The notes below the pieces were generated by a model. That model was not told the DNA's origin and made no database searches. It saw nothing but the letters and a program-made list of their open reading frames with translations. A program made the position numbers and the translations under genes. A stretch of 64,000 nucleotides of DNA, taken from Edaphobacter lichenicola. Its GTDB lineage: Bacteria; Acidobacteriota; Terriglobia; Terriglobales; Acidobacteriaceae. The stretch is taken from contig NZ_CP073696.1 of NCBI RefSeq assembly GCF_025264645.1, positions 124,001-188,000 of the forward strand, written 5' to 3'. Positions 17,495 through 25,313 of this stretch are shown here, in pieces (position 1 is the first letter of the stretch; each line of letters starts with the position of its first letter).

Positions 17495-17632
17495 TTAATG
17501 TGATGGCGGTGTGATGGCGATTAGAGACGCTGGTCGTCCAAACCAGATACGGGATTTCGACCGGCTTACGCAAAGTTGGCAGGGTGTATTCAGCAGTGGA
17601 CTGCAGGTGACGCCACATGAAGGAGAAAGAGA

Positions 17633-17773
17633 ATGCGCGAAAGCCTGGTTGAAGCGAAAGCGAATGCCGCTGAACGAGAGATTGGAAGACAGACGTTGGA
17701 GGGGTTGGCGGAGTATCTATCTGCTTCTCTGTCTGGGCGTTTTTTGACAACGGCACGAGGAGGAACGCGATGA
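17633..17773 (+). CDS. Small 46-residue ORF translationally coupled to SRPBCC gene
   Basis: An ATG at 17633 has a strong ribosome site (AAGGAG, 17620-17625, 7 bases upstream). The frame runs 46 codons and its TGA overlaps the next ATG as ATGA at 17770-17773. Translation begins MRESLVEAKANAAEREIG and ends LTTARGGTR; the middle, LEGLAEYLSASLSGRFL, could form an amphipathic helix. I recognise no family. The overlap and ribosome site favour a translated gene or leader peptide; a decayed remnant is the alternative. Confidence 0.5.
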   Translation: MRESLVEAKANAAEREIGRQTLEGLAEYLSASLSGRFLTTARGGTR

Positions 17774-18279
17774 GCGCAGCGACGATGACTTCTATGGAGA
17801 CGGTTCACCAGGAACTGCGGATTAAACGGGTCTTCGATGCCCCACGGGAGTTGGTGTGGAAGGCGTGGACCGATCCGGAGCATATGAAGCGGTGGTTTGG
17901 TCCGCGTGAGTTTGTGGCGCAAAACCTGAGCGCGGATGCTCGTGTGGGCGGGAAGTGGCGCAACTGCTTGCATAGCGATGGTTTCGACGGAGGCGACGGT
18001 GTTCGGCGGAGGCTCGATCTATGGCAAGGCGGTGAGTACCTGGAGTTGGTTGAGCCGGAGAGGCTGGTGTTCACGTTTCACTGGGAGGAAGGGAACGGTC
18101 TTCCCGAGCATGACACTGTGATTACGATCACTTTGGAAGAGCATGATGGGAAGACGACGATGAACTTTCATCAGGCGTTCTTCGTAACTGAAGAGGATAG
18201 GGACGGGCATATTAAGGGCTGGAACAGCACTTTCGACAAGCTGGATGATCTTTTGTTCGAGGTGAAGCATGGTCATTGA
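17770..18279 (+). CDS. SRPBCC (AHSA1-like) domain protein 1
   Basis: The 169-residue protein is a single SRPBCC/AHSA1-like fold: RVFDAPRELVWKAWTDPEHMKRWFGP at the N-terminus, ADARVGGKW in the middle, GGEYLELVEPERLVFTFHW, and a C-terminal helix GWNSTFDKLDDLLFE. Such proteins form a hydrophobic ligand cavity and are usually coded next to an ArsR regulator, as here. GAGGAGG lies 6 bases before the ATG. The segment between residues about 60 and 80 is more divergent than the rest of the family but the frame is intact. The ligand is unknown. Confidence 0.9.
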   Translation: MSAATMTSMETVHQELRIKRVFDAPRELVWKAWTDPEHMKRWFGPREFVAQNLSADARVGGKWRNCLHSDGFDGGDGVRRRLDLWQGGEYLELVEPERLVFTFHWEEGNGLPEHDTVITITLEEHDGKTTMNFHQAFFVTEEDRDGHIKGWNSTFDKLDDLLFEVKHGH

Positions 18280-18748
18280 AGGGAGCGTGATGGAAGCGGG
18301 GCTGCTTGAAGTATGTCTGACGCGACGAGTCGCAGCCTCGCCGGATGTGGTGTTTGCGGCATGGATCGACCCGAAACAGCTGGCGAAGTGGTGGGGGCCA
18401 AAGGGCTTCACGAATCCGGTGTGCAAGGTAGATGCTCGAATCGGTGGGGCGATGATGATCGACATGCGGTCGCCGGATGGAGTTGTGTATCCGATGACGG
18501 GGCGGTTTGTGACGATTGACCGGCCACATCGGCTGGTTTTTGTGACGGCGGCGATCGATGATTGTGGAAAGCCGATGTTCGAGGTGCTGAATTCCGTGAT
18601 CTTTAACGCGGCGCGTGGCGGAACGGAGATCTCGCTGGTTGCAAGGGTGATCAAAACTACGAGTGCTGCGCCGCAGTACCTTGCGGGAATGTCGCAGGGT
18701 TGGTGTCAGAGTCTGGATCGGCTGACGGAGTTTGTGGCTGAGTTGTAG
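18269..18748 (+). CDS. SRPBCC (AHSA1-like) domain protein 2
   Basis: This 159-residue paralogue of the previous gene has TRRVAASPDVVFAAWIDPKQLAKWWGPKGF, CKVDARIGGAMMIDMRSPDG, VTIDRPHRLVFVTAA and a C-terminal helix GWCQSLDRLTEFVAEL, again one complete SRPBCC fold. ATG 18269 overlaps the end of the upstream gene by 11 bases; ATG 18290, behind AAGGGAG, is an alternative start. Overlap places it in the ArsR operon. The two SRPBCC proteins are clearly different in sequence, so this is an old duplication or separate recruitment. Confidence 0.9.
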   Translation: MVIEGSVMEAGLLEVCLTRRVAASPDVVFAAWIDPKQLAKWWGPKGFTNPVCKVDARIGGAMMIDMRSPDGVVYPMTGRFVTIDRPHRLVFVTAAIDDCGKPMFEVLNSVIFNAARGGTEISLVARVIKTTSAAPQYLAGMSQGWCQSLDRLTEFVAEL

Positions 18749-18792
18749 ATCGATTTGTTGGTTTGTTTCGGAGCAGGTTTGTGCAGAGCTTG

Positions 18793-19269
18793 CTATTGGT
18801 CGGCGGGATGTCCATCTACTTGAGCCGGTCTTTTTTTGAAAAGAAGGATGTGGGTCGCGGCAGGGTTGTCGAGAGGGACGAAGCCCATGCTTTCGTAGAG
18901 GCGTGCTGCGTCTGCGTTTTCGGCGCGGAGGCGTACGCTACGGAAGTTCTTTCCCGCATATGCGACGAGGGCAGAGACTAGTGCTCTGCCGATTCCTTTG
19001 TTGCGCCATGCAGATCGGACATACACCCGCCGGATGCGGCCTGTGTCGGGATTGGCGCTGAATGGGTCGATCGTGAGTCCACCTACTGCGACGAGAAGGC
19101 CTTGATCGAGGTGGCCGTAGAGAATTTCGCCGGGTGCTTCGAAGCGATTTACTCCAGTGGCCCATTCGTCGATCAGGGTTTCGATGAAGTCGTAACCTTC
19201 TTCTCGGGCTTCTGTTTGGAGTTGTTCTATTCCCGGAGCGGGTAGTTGTATCTTCTGGATCGGAATCAT
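18793..19269 (-). CDS. GNAT-family N-acetyltransferase
   Basis: The 158-residue protein has the acetyl-CoA-binding GNAT core: VAVGGLTI (beta-4), IRRVYVRSAWRNKGIGRALVSALV (motif A with the RNKGIGRA pyrophosphate loop) and a C-terminal LRAENADAARLYESMGFVPL (motif B). It transfers acetyl groups to an amine of an unknown substrate. It is convergent with the SRPBCC operon, 44 bases apart. The last residues are basic and polar with no family meaning. Confidence 0.9.
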   Translation of the reverse strand: MIPIQKIQLPAPGIEQLQTEAREEGYDFIETLIDEWATGVNRFEAPGEILYGHLDQGLLVAVGGLTIDPFSANPDTGRIRRVYVRSAWRNKGIGRALVSALVAYAGKNFRSVRLRAENADAARLYESMGFVPLDNPAATHILLFKKRPAQVDGHPADQ

Positions 19270-19330
19270 TGAGTGATTTTAAAGTCCCACTTCGCGCTGT
19301 AGGAATTTAGTCGGCAAAGCAAACACAGAA

Positions 19331-19410
19331 GCAGATTCCTTCGCTTCGCTGCGGAATGACAACAAAAGTGCGGACGCGGAATGACAATAAGTGCGGACGC
19401 GGAATGACAA
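19331..19410 (+). repeat. Short palindromic repeat family C cluster
   Basis: GCAGATTCC-TTCGCTTCGCTGC-GGAATGACAAC (19331-19363) is the palindromic head. It is followed by two tandem copies of AGTGCGGACGCGGAATGACAA (19367-19387 and 19390-19410) and a degenerate third. Related heads occur at 30511 and 61109. The region is intergenic between two minus-strand genes. Confidence 0.75.
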
Positions 19411-19434
19411 GAAGAGCGCAGAAATGACGGACGG

Positions 19435-21018
19435 CTAGCTGCGGATTTGTTTGGCGATGCGCTCGATGGCGTGATGGGCGGAGAGGACTGCTCCCTCTTG
19501 CCATGCGACCAGGTGAGAGAGGTAGTCGCCGGCGAAGTAAGTTTTGCCCTCGGGTTTTTCAAGCTGTGCGTAGGCCGAGGCGCTGCTGGAAACGAAGTTG
19601 TTTGCGAGGCAGCCGAGTGAATATGGGATCTTGGCCCATGCGACGTAGATCGGTTTGGTGAGCAGGTGGGAGCGGCCTGGGTGAAGGAGCTCTACGGCCT
19701 GACGGGAGGCTTCGAACTTTGCTTCGATGGTGGGGAGCGCGCCGAAGGTAGAGAGCTCGCCGGTCGTTGTGCCCTGTATGCCGCCTACGATCTTCTGCTC
19801 AGAGTTGAAGCCGGCGACCAGGACGCCAGTGGGGGAGAAGAGTTTGTCGGTGGGATACCAGACGAGGTCGACCTTGTCTTTGAGGAAGGAGATGCCGCCG
19901 TAGATGTTGTTCTCTTTCTCCCAGAAGCGTGGCGATTGCCAGGCGATTTTATAGAGCGGGACCATGGGCATGCCTGTGAATGCCTGCTGTGCTTCTGGGG
20001 AGAAGTTGTTTTTGGTTTTGGCGAGGATTGGTAGGGGCAGGGTGCAGATGCAGAAGTCGGCGGTGATGGTTTGGGGTGTGCCGGATTTAGTGTAGGCGAC
20101 GGTGACGCTTTGGCTGGAGGTGGTGATCTCGGTGACGGGACACTCGTAATGGATCATGTCGCCGAGAGATTTTGCGAAGCCGTAGGCGATGCGGTCCATG
20201 CCGCCGACGGGCTGGAACATGGTGGCCTGCCAGTCGATCTGTTCATCGTAGAACTCGCCTGTGGTCATGTCGGCGGCGAGGAGTTCGGAGAAGTTGAGCG
20301 GCTTGTGCAGAACGGGGTTGACGGGGCCTGCGCCAGGACCTGTGATGAAACCTGCGCGTTGGGTGCCGGTGTAACGTCCATCTTTGAGGTCGCCGAAGTT
20401 CTGAAGGAATTCGAGGAGGCGGGCAGATTCTTCTTTGGAGAGCTCGTCGTCGAGGGTGTGCTTGTTGATGGCTTTTGAGAGGAGTTCAGCGAGATAGCCG
20501 CGCGTGTCATGAACGACCTGGCGCTGCTGGACGGGGTCGCCGTGGTTGAGTTTGGGAGACTGCATGAGGGCGGAACGGGAGCTGTTGACTTCAACTTCGA
20601 GTCGAACGCCGAGCTCCTGACAGTAGCCGAGGATGTGGGTGTGGATGGAGGGGATGCGCGCGGGGCCTGCGTTGAGGTAGCCGCCGTCCTGCCAGTCGCA
20701 GTTTTGAATGGTGCCGTCGGTGAATTCGACTTTGGTTCCGTCGCGGACGGTCCAATTGCGTCCGCCGGGGCGGTTGCGGGCTTCGAGGATCGTGCAGTCG
20801 AAGCCAGCTTTGCGGAGTTCATAGGCGGCGGTCATGCCGGCGATGCCTCCACCGAGGATGATGATCTTTTTGCCTTTGCCGAAGTCGGAGGGAAGCTGCG
20901 GAAGAGGGGACTGGCCGACGGCTGGCATGAGGCCGAGGGCTTGCATGGACGCGAATGCGGCGGAGTATCCGCCAATCTGTGCGATGCGCTGAATAAAGAC
21001 ACGTCGGGTCAGGCTCAT
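19435..21018 (-). CDS. Tat-exported flavin amine oxidase
   Basis: This 527-residue FAD enzyme resembles flavin monoamine oxidases and L-amino-acid oxidases. The start is ATG 21018 (GGAG 8 bases upstream); longer frames add only arginine-rich translated DNA. The N-terminus TRRVFIQRI followed by a hydrophobic stretch is a Tat-type signal, fitting export of a folded flavoprotein. The FAD-binding motif is IILGGGIAGMTAAYELRKAG, followed by LEARNRPGGRNWT. The C-terminal FAD site appears as GKTYFAGDYLSH followed by WQEGAVLSAHHAIERIA. The oxidised amine is unknown. It lies downstream of an alpha/beta hydrolase on the same strand, possibly cotranscribed. Confidence 0.9.
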   Translation of the reverse strand: MSLTRRVFIQRIAQIGGYSAAFASMQALGLMPAVGQSPLPQLPSDFGKGKKIIILGGGIAGMTAAYELRKAGFDCTILEARNRPGGRNWTVRDGTKVEFTDGTIQNCDWQDGGYLNAGPARIPSIHTHILGYCQELGVRLEVEVNSSRSALMQSPKLNHGDPVQQRQVVHDTRGYLAELLSKAINKHTLDDELSKEESARLLEFLQNFGDLKDGRYTGTQRAGFITGPGAGPVNPVLHKPLNFSELLAADMTTGEFYDEQIDWQATMFQPVGGMDRIAYGFAKSLGDMIHYECPVTEITTSSQSVTVAYTKSGTPQTITADFCICTLPLPILAKTKNNFSPEAQQAFTGMPMVPLYKIAWQSPRFWEKENNIYGGISFLKDKVDLVWYPTDKLFSPTGVLVAGFNSEQKIVGGIQGTTTGELSTFGALPTIEAKFEASRQAVELLHPGRSHLLTKPIYVAWAKIPYSLGCLANNFVSSSASAYAQLEKPEGKTYFAGDYLSHLVAWQEGAVLSAHHAIERIAKQIRS

Positions 21019-21140
21019 ACGAACGGCTCCGATCGACTCTAGGTTGTGAGGGACAGTCTCAGTTTGAGGTGCGGGTGCTGTCTTTGCAAGAAGAAAGTGA
21101 TGGACGGCCTGTGTGGTGGCGGGATCGGTGCTTCGATTCG

Positions 21141-21905
21141 TCAGAGTGCCCGGAGAAACTTTTTGACTACGTCGGCAAAGGCGGTGGGGTTTTCGTAGTG
21201 AAGGATGTGGCTGCCGTCGAGTTCTGCGAGACGCGTGTTTGGCCTGCGTGAGGTCATCTGTTCGCACTCTGCTTGAGTTGTGACTCTGCTGTCGCGTCCG
21301 CGAAGAAGCAGAGCGGGGCAGTCGGTGGAGAGCCAATCGTGCCAGTGATCGCCGTTGGTGCATTTGCCCGAGGCTACGATCTCTTTTGGTTCAAAGGCGA
21401 GCTTCCAGCCGGTGGGGGTTTTGCGGAAGGAGTCTTCGAGGTACGGCGCGAATCGAGGGCCGATGCACTCGGCAAGAGCCTCGCGCGTGGGGAACGTTCC
21501 TTCCCAGGCGAGTACGAAGGAAGGCTCGTCGGTGATGACTACGCCGATGTCTTCGATGATGAGGCCACGGATCATCTCTGGATGGCGCGCGGCGAACTGA
21601 TAGGCGTTGATGCCGCCGAGGGAGTTGCCGAGAAGAACTGCGTCGTTCAGGTGCAGATGATCGAAGAGAGCTTCGAGGTCGAGAAGGTAGTCGGTGCGGG
21701 TGTAGCTGGGGGCGTGGTCGGAGTGTCCATGGCCTCGCTGGTCGAGGGCGATGACTCGCCACTCGGGCGCGAGGAGTTTGGCCAGGGGCGCAAAGGTGGT
21801 CGCCTCCATGACGTGCGCATGGAGAGCGACGAGTGGACGGCCGCGGCCTCCGGCGTCTAGGTAGGAGAATCGCAGGCCGTCGCGGGAGAAGGCGCAACGT
21901 TCCAT
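21141..21905 (-). CDS. Alpha/beta-fold hydrolase
   Basis: The 254-residue protein has the alpha/beta hydrolase core: oxyanion region LVALHAHVMEATTF, VIALDQRGHGHSD, the nucleophile elbow GNSLGG (Ser in the GxSxG position), an acid region LLLRGRDSRV, and the catalytic histidine in DGSHILHYENP. The reaction is not determinable. ATG 21905 fits the family start; ATG 21953 is possible and no strong ribosome site supports either. It is divergent from ftsZ and 122 bases upstream of the amine oxidase gene. Confidence 0.85.
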   Translation of the reverse strand: MERCAFSRDGLRFSYLDAGGRGRPLVALHAHVMEATTFAPLAKLLAPEWRVIALDQRGHGHSDHAPSYTRTDYLLDLEALFDHLHLNDAVLLGNSLGGINAYQFAARHPEMIRGLIIEDIGVVITDEPSFVLAWEGTFPTREALAECIGPRFAPYLEDSFRKTPTGWKLAFEPKEIVASGKCTNGDHWHDWLSTDCPALLLRGRDSRVTTQAECEQMTSRRPNTRLAELDGSHILHYENPTAFADVVKKFLRAL

Positions 21906-22038
21906 GCAGGGCACGATACCAGTTTGACCACTTTTTATCGAATTTTGAACCATGCATGGTACTGGCAGTGGAAAACGGGGGTCGTGTGTTGGTCGAGGAG
22001 GTGGGAGAATTAAAAAACCTCAAGGAGTAACTGCCACT

Positions 22039-23529
22039 ATGTCCAATTTGCCTGACGTGCCCAACGATCTCCGCATTCACTATCACGATGAGATACCGCA
22101 TGGCGCGAGGATCAAGGTCATTGGCGTCGGTGGGGGCGGCAATAATGCCGTGAATCGCATGATTGCGGCGAACGTAGTCGGCGTGGAGTTTATTGCGGCG
22201 AATACGGATGTGCAGGCGCTGCAGGTGTCGAATGCGCCAGTGAAGCTGCAGCTTGGCGTGAAGCTGACGAGCGGGCTGGGCGCGGGCGCGAACCCGGATG
22301 TGGGGCGGCGGGCGGCGCTTGAGGATTCGGACAAGATTATTGAGGCGCTCGAGGGCGCTGACATGGTGTTCGTGACTGCTGGGCTGGGTGGTGGAACGGG
22401 GACTGGTGCCGCTCCTGTGATTGCGAGCCTGGCGAGCGAGATGGGGGCACTGACGGTTGCTGTGGTAACGCGGCCGTTCGCGTTTGAAGGCAAGCGACGA
22501 ATGCAGCAGGCTGAACGCGGGATGCAGGAGTTGTTGGAGTCGGTTGATACCGTGATTGTGATTCCGAACGAGAAGCTGCTTGCGGTGGCCAAGGATGCGG
22601 GATTTTTTGAGAGCTTCCGGATTGCGGACGATGTGTTGCGGCAGGGAGTGCAGGGGATCTCGGACATCATTACGATTCCTGGCGTGATCAATCGCGACTT
22701 TGCCGACGTGAAGACGACGATGGCGGGGATGGGCTATGCGGTGATGGGGACCGGTGTGCGTTCGGGCGCGAATCGCGCTGTTGAGGCGGCGATGGCCGCG
22801 ATGGCTTCACCGCTGCTGGAGGCGGGAGCGATCGATGGGGCGCGGGGAATTCTGATCAACATTACGGGGTCGAGCAGTCTGAAGCTGAGTGAGGTGAATG
22901 AGGCTTCGAGCATTATTCAAAATGCGGCGCACGAGGATGCGAACATTATCTTTGGTGCGGTGCAGGATGAGTCGATGGGCGACGAGGTGAAGATTACCGT
23001 TATTGCTACGGGGTTCAAGCATCAGGAGATGCCGCAGCGGCGGGAGCGCATGCTGGCGGAGGCGACGCTGCCTACGGTGCGGTATGACGTGCCGATTCAG
23101 CCGCGGGTTGTGAGTTCTCGGCCGACTGCTTCGCGGTTTGCGAGTGAGATGGAGCCGGAGGCGGTTGGGTTTGGGCATGAGGTGGAGGCGCCTGCGGCGA
23201 TGGTCGAACCGGTTGCTCAGGCTGAGTTGATTCCGGTGCCTGCTTCAGTGTTTGATGATGATTTCTTCCGACCTGCCTCGGCGCGGGTTGAGCCTCCGGC
23301 TGAGATCGACCGGAGAGAAAATGGATTCCCACAGGGGGCGAGGGAGAATACCCACTTTTCCTCGGCGGGGCGCCTCCAACACGAGGACGTTCACAGCATC
23401 GGGGAAGAGGTTGCGGTTGGAGATGGCTTGATTCGGGGGCAAGCTCCTGGCGCCAGTGCAGTGGCGGCCACGAACGCTGCGGAGCCCGATGAGCTTGATA
23501 TTCCAGCGTTTCTGCGACGGGGAAACTGA
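22039..23529 (+). CDS. ftsZ: Cell division protein FtsZ
   Basis: FtsZ is the tubulin-like GTPase that forms the cytokinetic ring. The 496-residue protein shows [17 protein letters not shown] near the N-terminus, the tubulin signature [10 protein letters not shown] at about residue 117, the T7-loop region [11 protein letters not shown] and a variable Pro/Glu-rich linker (about residues 350-480). The last ten residues, [10 protein letters not shown], are the conserved C-terminal peptide that binds FtsA and other partners. ATG 22039 lies 11 bases after AAGGAG; upstream in-frame codons from 21952 are not part of the family. It is separated from ftsA by the second inserted block, so it probably has its own promoter in 21906-22038. 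Confidence 0.97.
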   Translation: MSNLPDVPNDLRIHYHDEIPHGARIKVIGVGGGGNNAVNRMIAANVVGVEFIAANTDVQALQVSNAPVKLQLGVKLTSGLGAGANPDVGRRAALEDSDKIIEALEGADMVFVTAGLGGGTGTGAAPVIASLASEMGALTVAVVTRPFAFEGKRRMQQAERGMQELLESVDTVIVIPNEKLLAVAKDAGFFESFRIADDVLRQGVQGISDIITIPGVINRDFADVKTTMAGMGYAVMGTGVRSGANRAVEAAMAAMASPLLEAGAIDGARGILINITGSSSLKLSEVNEASSIIQNAAHEDANIIFGAVQDESMGDEVKITVIATGFKHQEMPQRRERMLAEATLPTVRYDVPIQPRVVSSRPTASRFASEMEPEAVGFGHEVEAPAAMVEPVAQAELIPVPASVFDDDFFRPASARVEPPAEIDRRENGFPQGARENTHFSSAGRLQHEDVHSIGEEVAVGDGLIRGQAPGASAVAATNAAEPDELDIPAFLRRGN

Positions 23530-23670
23530 CTGTACAACTGAATTGCACGAAAATAACACCAAAGAGGGACGCGCATTCTGCGTGGAGTAGTGTTGAATAA
23601 GCGTTTTATAAGGTGAATTTTGTATCGATGGCAGTTCGATTGCACTCAAATCAATAAAAGGGGTTCGCCT

Positions 23671-24936
23671 GTGTCGAGATCGATGAAAATTTATGGCGCA
23701 ATCCTCTTCGGCCTTGTTCTGGGAGCTGGAGTGGATGCGAGTGCAGCTGGTACGACCACTACCACTCCGTCGTCCAAGACGAAGCATCACTCTGCTGGAA
23801 CCGCTCATGTTGCGACTAAGTTGAAAGTGAGCTCCAGCACTTCGCATACGGCGTCGAAGTCTAGTGGGACTGCCCACGGGGTGACTGGGACGCGGGTCAG
23901 GCACGGACATGGAGCGCGTCCGACGCTGGCAGTCCGACGGACACGATATCAGGAGCACTTCTCGGCGAGTTCGTACGCGGATAATTTGACGCTTGGCGAT
24001 GTCATCGAAGGCGAAGACCCAGTCGTACGAGCTGCTGCGATCGAGGCGCTCGGCAATATGAACGGGACCGCGATTGCGATTGACCCATCGACCGGGCGCA
24101 TTCTCGCGATGGTGAACCAGAAGCTTGCGTTGTCGCATGGAGCGGAACCATGCTCCACGATTAAGCTCACCGTGGCTTTGGCGGCATTGGAAGAAGGAAT
24201 CGTAACAAAAGATACTCCGGTGAATCTGGGCGGGAAGTATCACCTGACGATGACCGAGGCTCTGGCTCACTCAAACAACCTTTATTTCGAGACGCTTGGC
24301 AGGCAGTTGGGATTTGAGCGCGTGAAGCACTACGCGAATGAGTTCGGGCTTGGAGAGCTGGCTGGGTATCACATTCAGGGCGAACAGCTGGGAACGTATC
24401 CCGATGAGGTGTTGCCTGCTTCGCTGGGTGGGGTGGGACGGATGTGTTCGTTTGGCGAGAGCGTTTCGATGACTCCGCTGCAGCTGGGAGCGCTGGTTTC
24501 GGCGATCGCAAATGGCGGTACGCTTTATTATCTGCAGCATCCTGAGAACTCGGTGGATGTGGCGACATTTGAGCCCAAGGTCAAGAGAGTGTTGAGTATT
24601 GCTCCGCTGATTCCGGAGATCTCGGTCGGTATGCAGGGTGCCGTGCAGTATGGAACGGCGCGATCTCTGCGGGCCAACTTCAGTGAGTTCCCGGTAATGG
24701 GGAAGACGGGGACTTGCTCGAATAATGGAACCAGGTTCGGGTGGTTTGGATCGTATGCGGATACGCCGAATGGGCGGATTGTGACTGTGTTTTTTCTCGA
24801 AGGCGGTCGGCCTACCTTTGGACCGAAGGCGGCTGAGCTGACGGGCGCGTTCTATCGGGCGCTTTGGGATAAGAGCTACTTCATACAGAAGCTTGGTGTT
24901 GAGACCAGTGGTGTTGTGGGTGGCGGATCTGAGTAG
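23671..24936 (+). CDS. Secreted penicillin-binding transpeptidase-domain protein
   Basis: This 421-residue protein has a signal peptide or anchor (AILFGLVLGAGVDASAAG), a Ser/Thr/His-rich linker to about residue 90, then a stand-alone transpeptidase domain. The active-site motifs are STIK (Ser 162, Lys 165), SNN (about residue 201) and KTG (about residue 345), all intact. It lacks the long N-terminal domain of classical FtsI/PBP2, so it is a short class-B-like PBP acting in the periplasm on peptidoglycan. GTG 23671 is chosen because AAGGGG lies 7 bases upstream. Its place right after ftsZ suggests a role in septal wall synthesis, which is inference. Confidence 0.85.
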   Translation: MSRSMKIYGAILFGLVLGAGVDASAAGTTTTTPSSKTKHHSAGTAHVATKLKVSSSTSHTASKSSGTAHGVTGTRVRHGHGARPTLAVRRTRYQEHFSASSYADNLTLGDVIEGEDPVVRAAAIEALGNMNGTAIAIDPSTGRILAMVNQKLALSHGAEPCSTIKLTVALAALEEGIVTKDTPVNLGGKYHLTMTEALAHSNNLYFETLGRQLGFERVKHYANEFGLGELAGYHIQGEQLGTYPDEVLPASLGGVGRMCSFGESVSMTPLQLGALVSAIANGGTLYYLQHPENSVDVATFEPKVKRVLSIAPLIPEISVGMQGAVQYGTARSLRANFSEFPVMGKTGTCSNNGTRFGWFGSYADTPNGRIVTVFFLEGGRPTFGPKAAELTGAFYRALWDKSYFIQKLGVETSGVVGGGSE

Positions 24937-24951
24937 GTTTTGTGACGTTCG

Positions 24952-24975
24952 GCGATGAAAATCGCTGGTTTTTAT
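24952..24975 (+). terminator. Weak terminator-like hairpin after the PBP gene
   Basis: GCGAT-GAAA-ATCGC forms a 5-bp stem with a stable GAAA loop, followed by TGGTTTTTAT. It lies 16 bases after the stop codon of the transpeptidase gene. The stem is short, so the call is tentative. Confidence 0.4.
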
Positions 24976-25313
24976 GTGGTTGATGTGTGGTTTTTTTCTG
25001 GTGCGAGTGTGGTCTGAAGCGGCAATTGATGTACGCGGCTCAGACTACGCCACCGTTTCCGGATTTATTCTTGCCACTCAGTTTTGACCTCCTCTCCTTT
25101 GTTGCGCGGCAGTCTTGGAGTACAAAAAATTCTAATTAATGCCTTTTGCTCCTGTGATGGATCTCTGGAAGCTTTTGCTGTCGCGTGATTCGTTCTCTTA
25201 AGTTTGAGGAGTAGGTGGTCTTCTGTCGTCAGTTCAGACTCAAATGGAGATGTGGTGAAAGCGGCTGATGGCCGGTTCTTGGCTTAGTAACGGAAAACGG
25301 GTAGAAGGAGAAT
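24976..25313. other. Gene-free interval upstream of nnr
   Basis: I see no convincing gene, repeat copy or strong promoter in these 338 bases. A 6-bp inverted repeat GTCTGA/TCAGAC and an AT-rich stretch AAAAAATTCTAATTAATG near 25125 are the only notable features. The nnr ribosome site (AGAAGGAGA) is at its right end. Confidence 0.5.
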
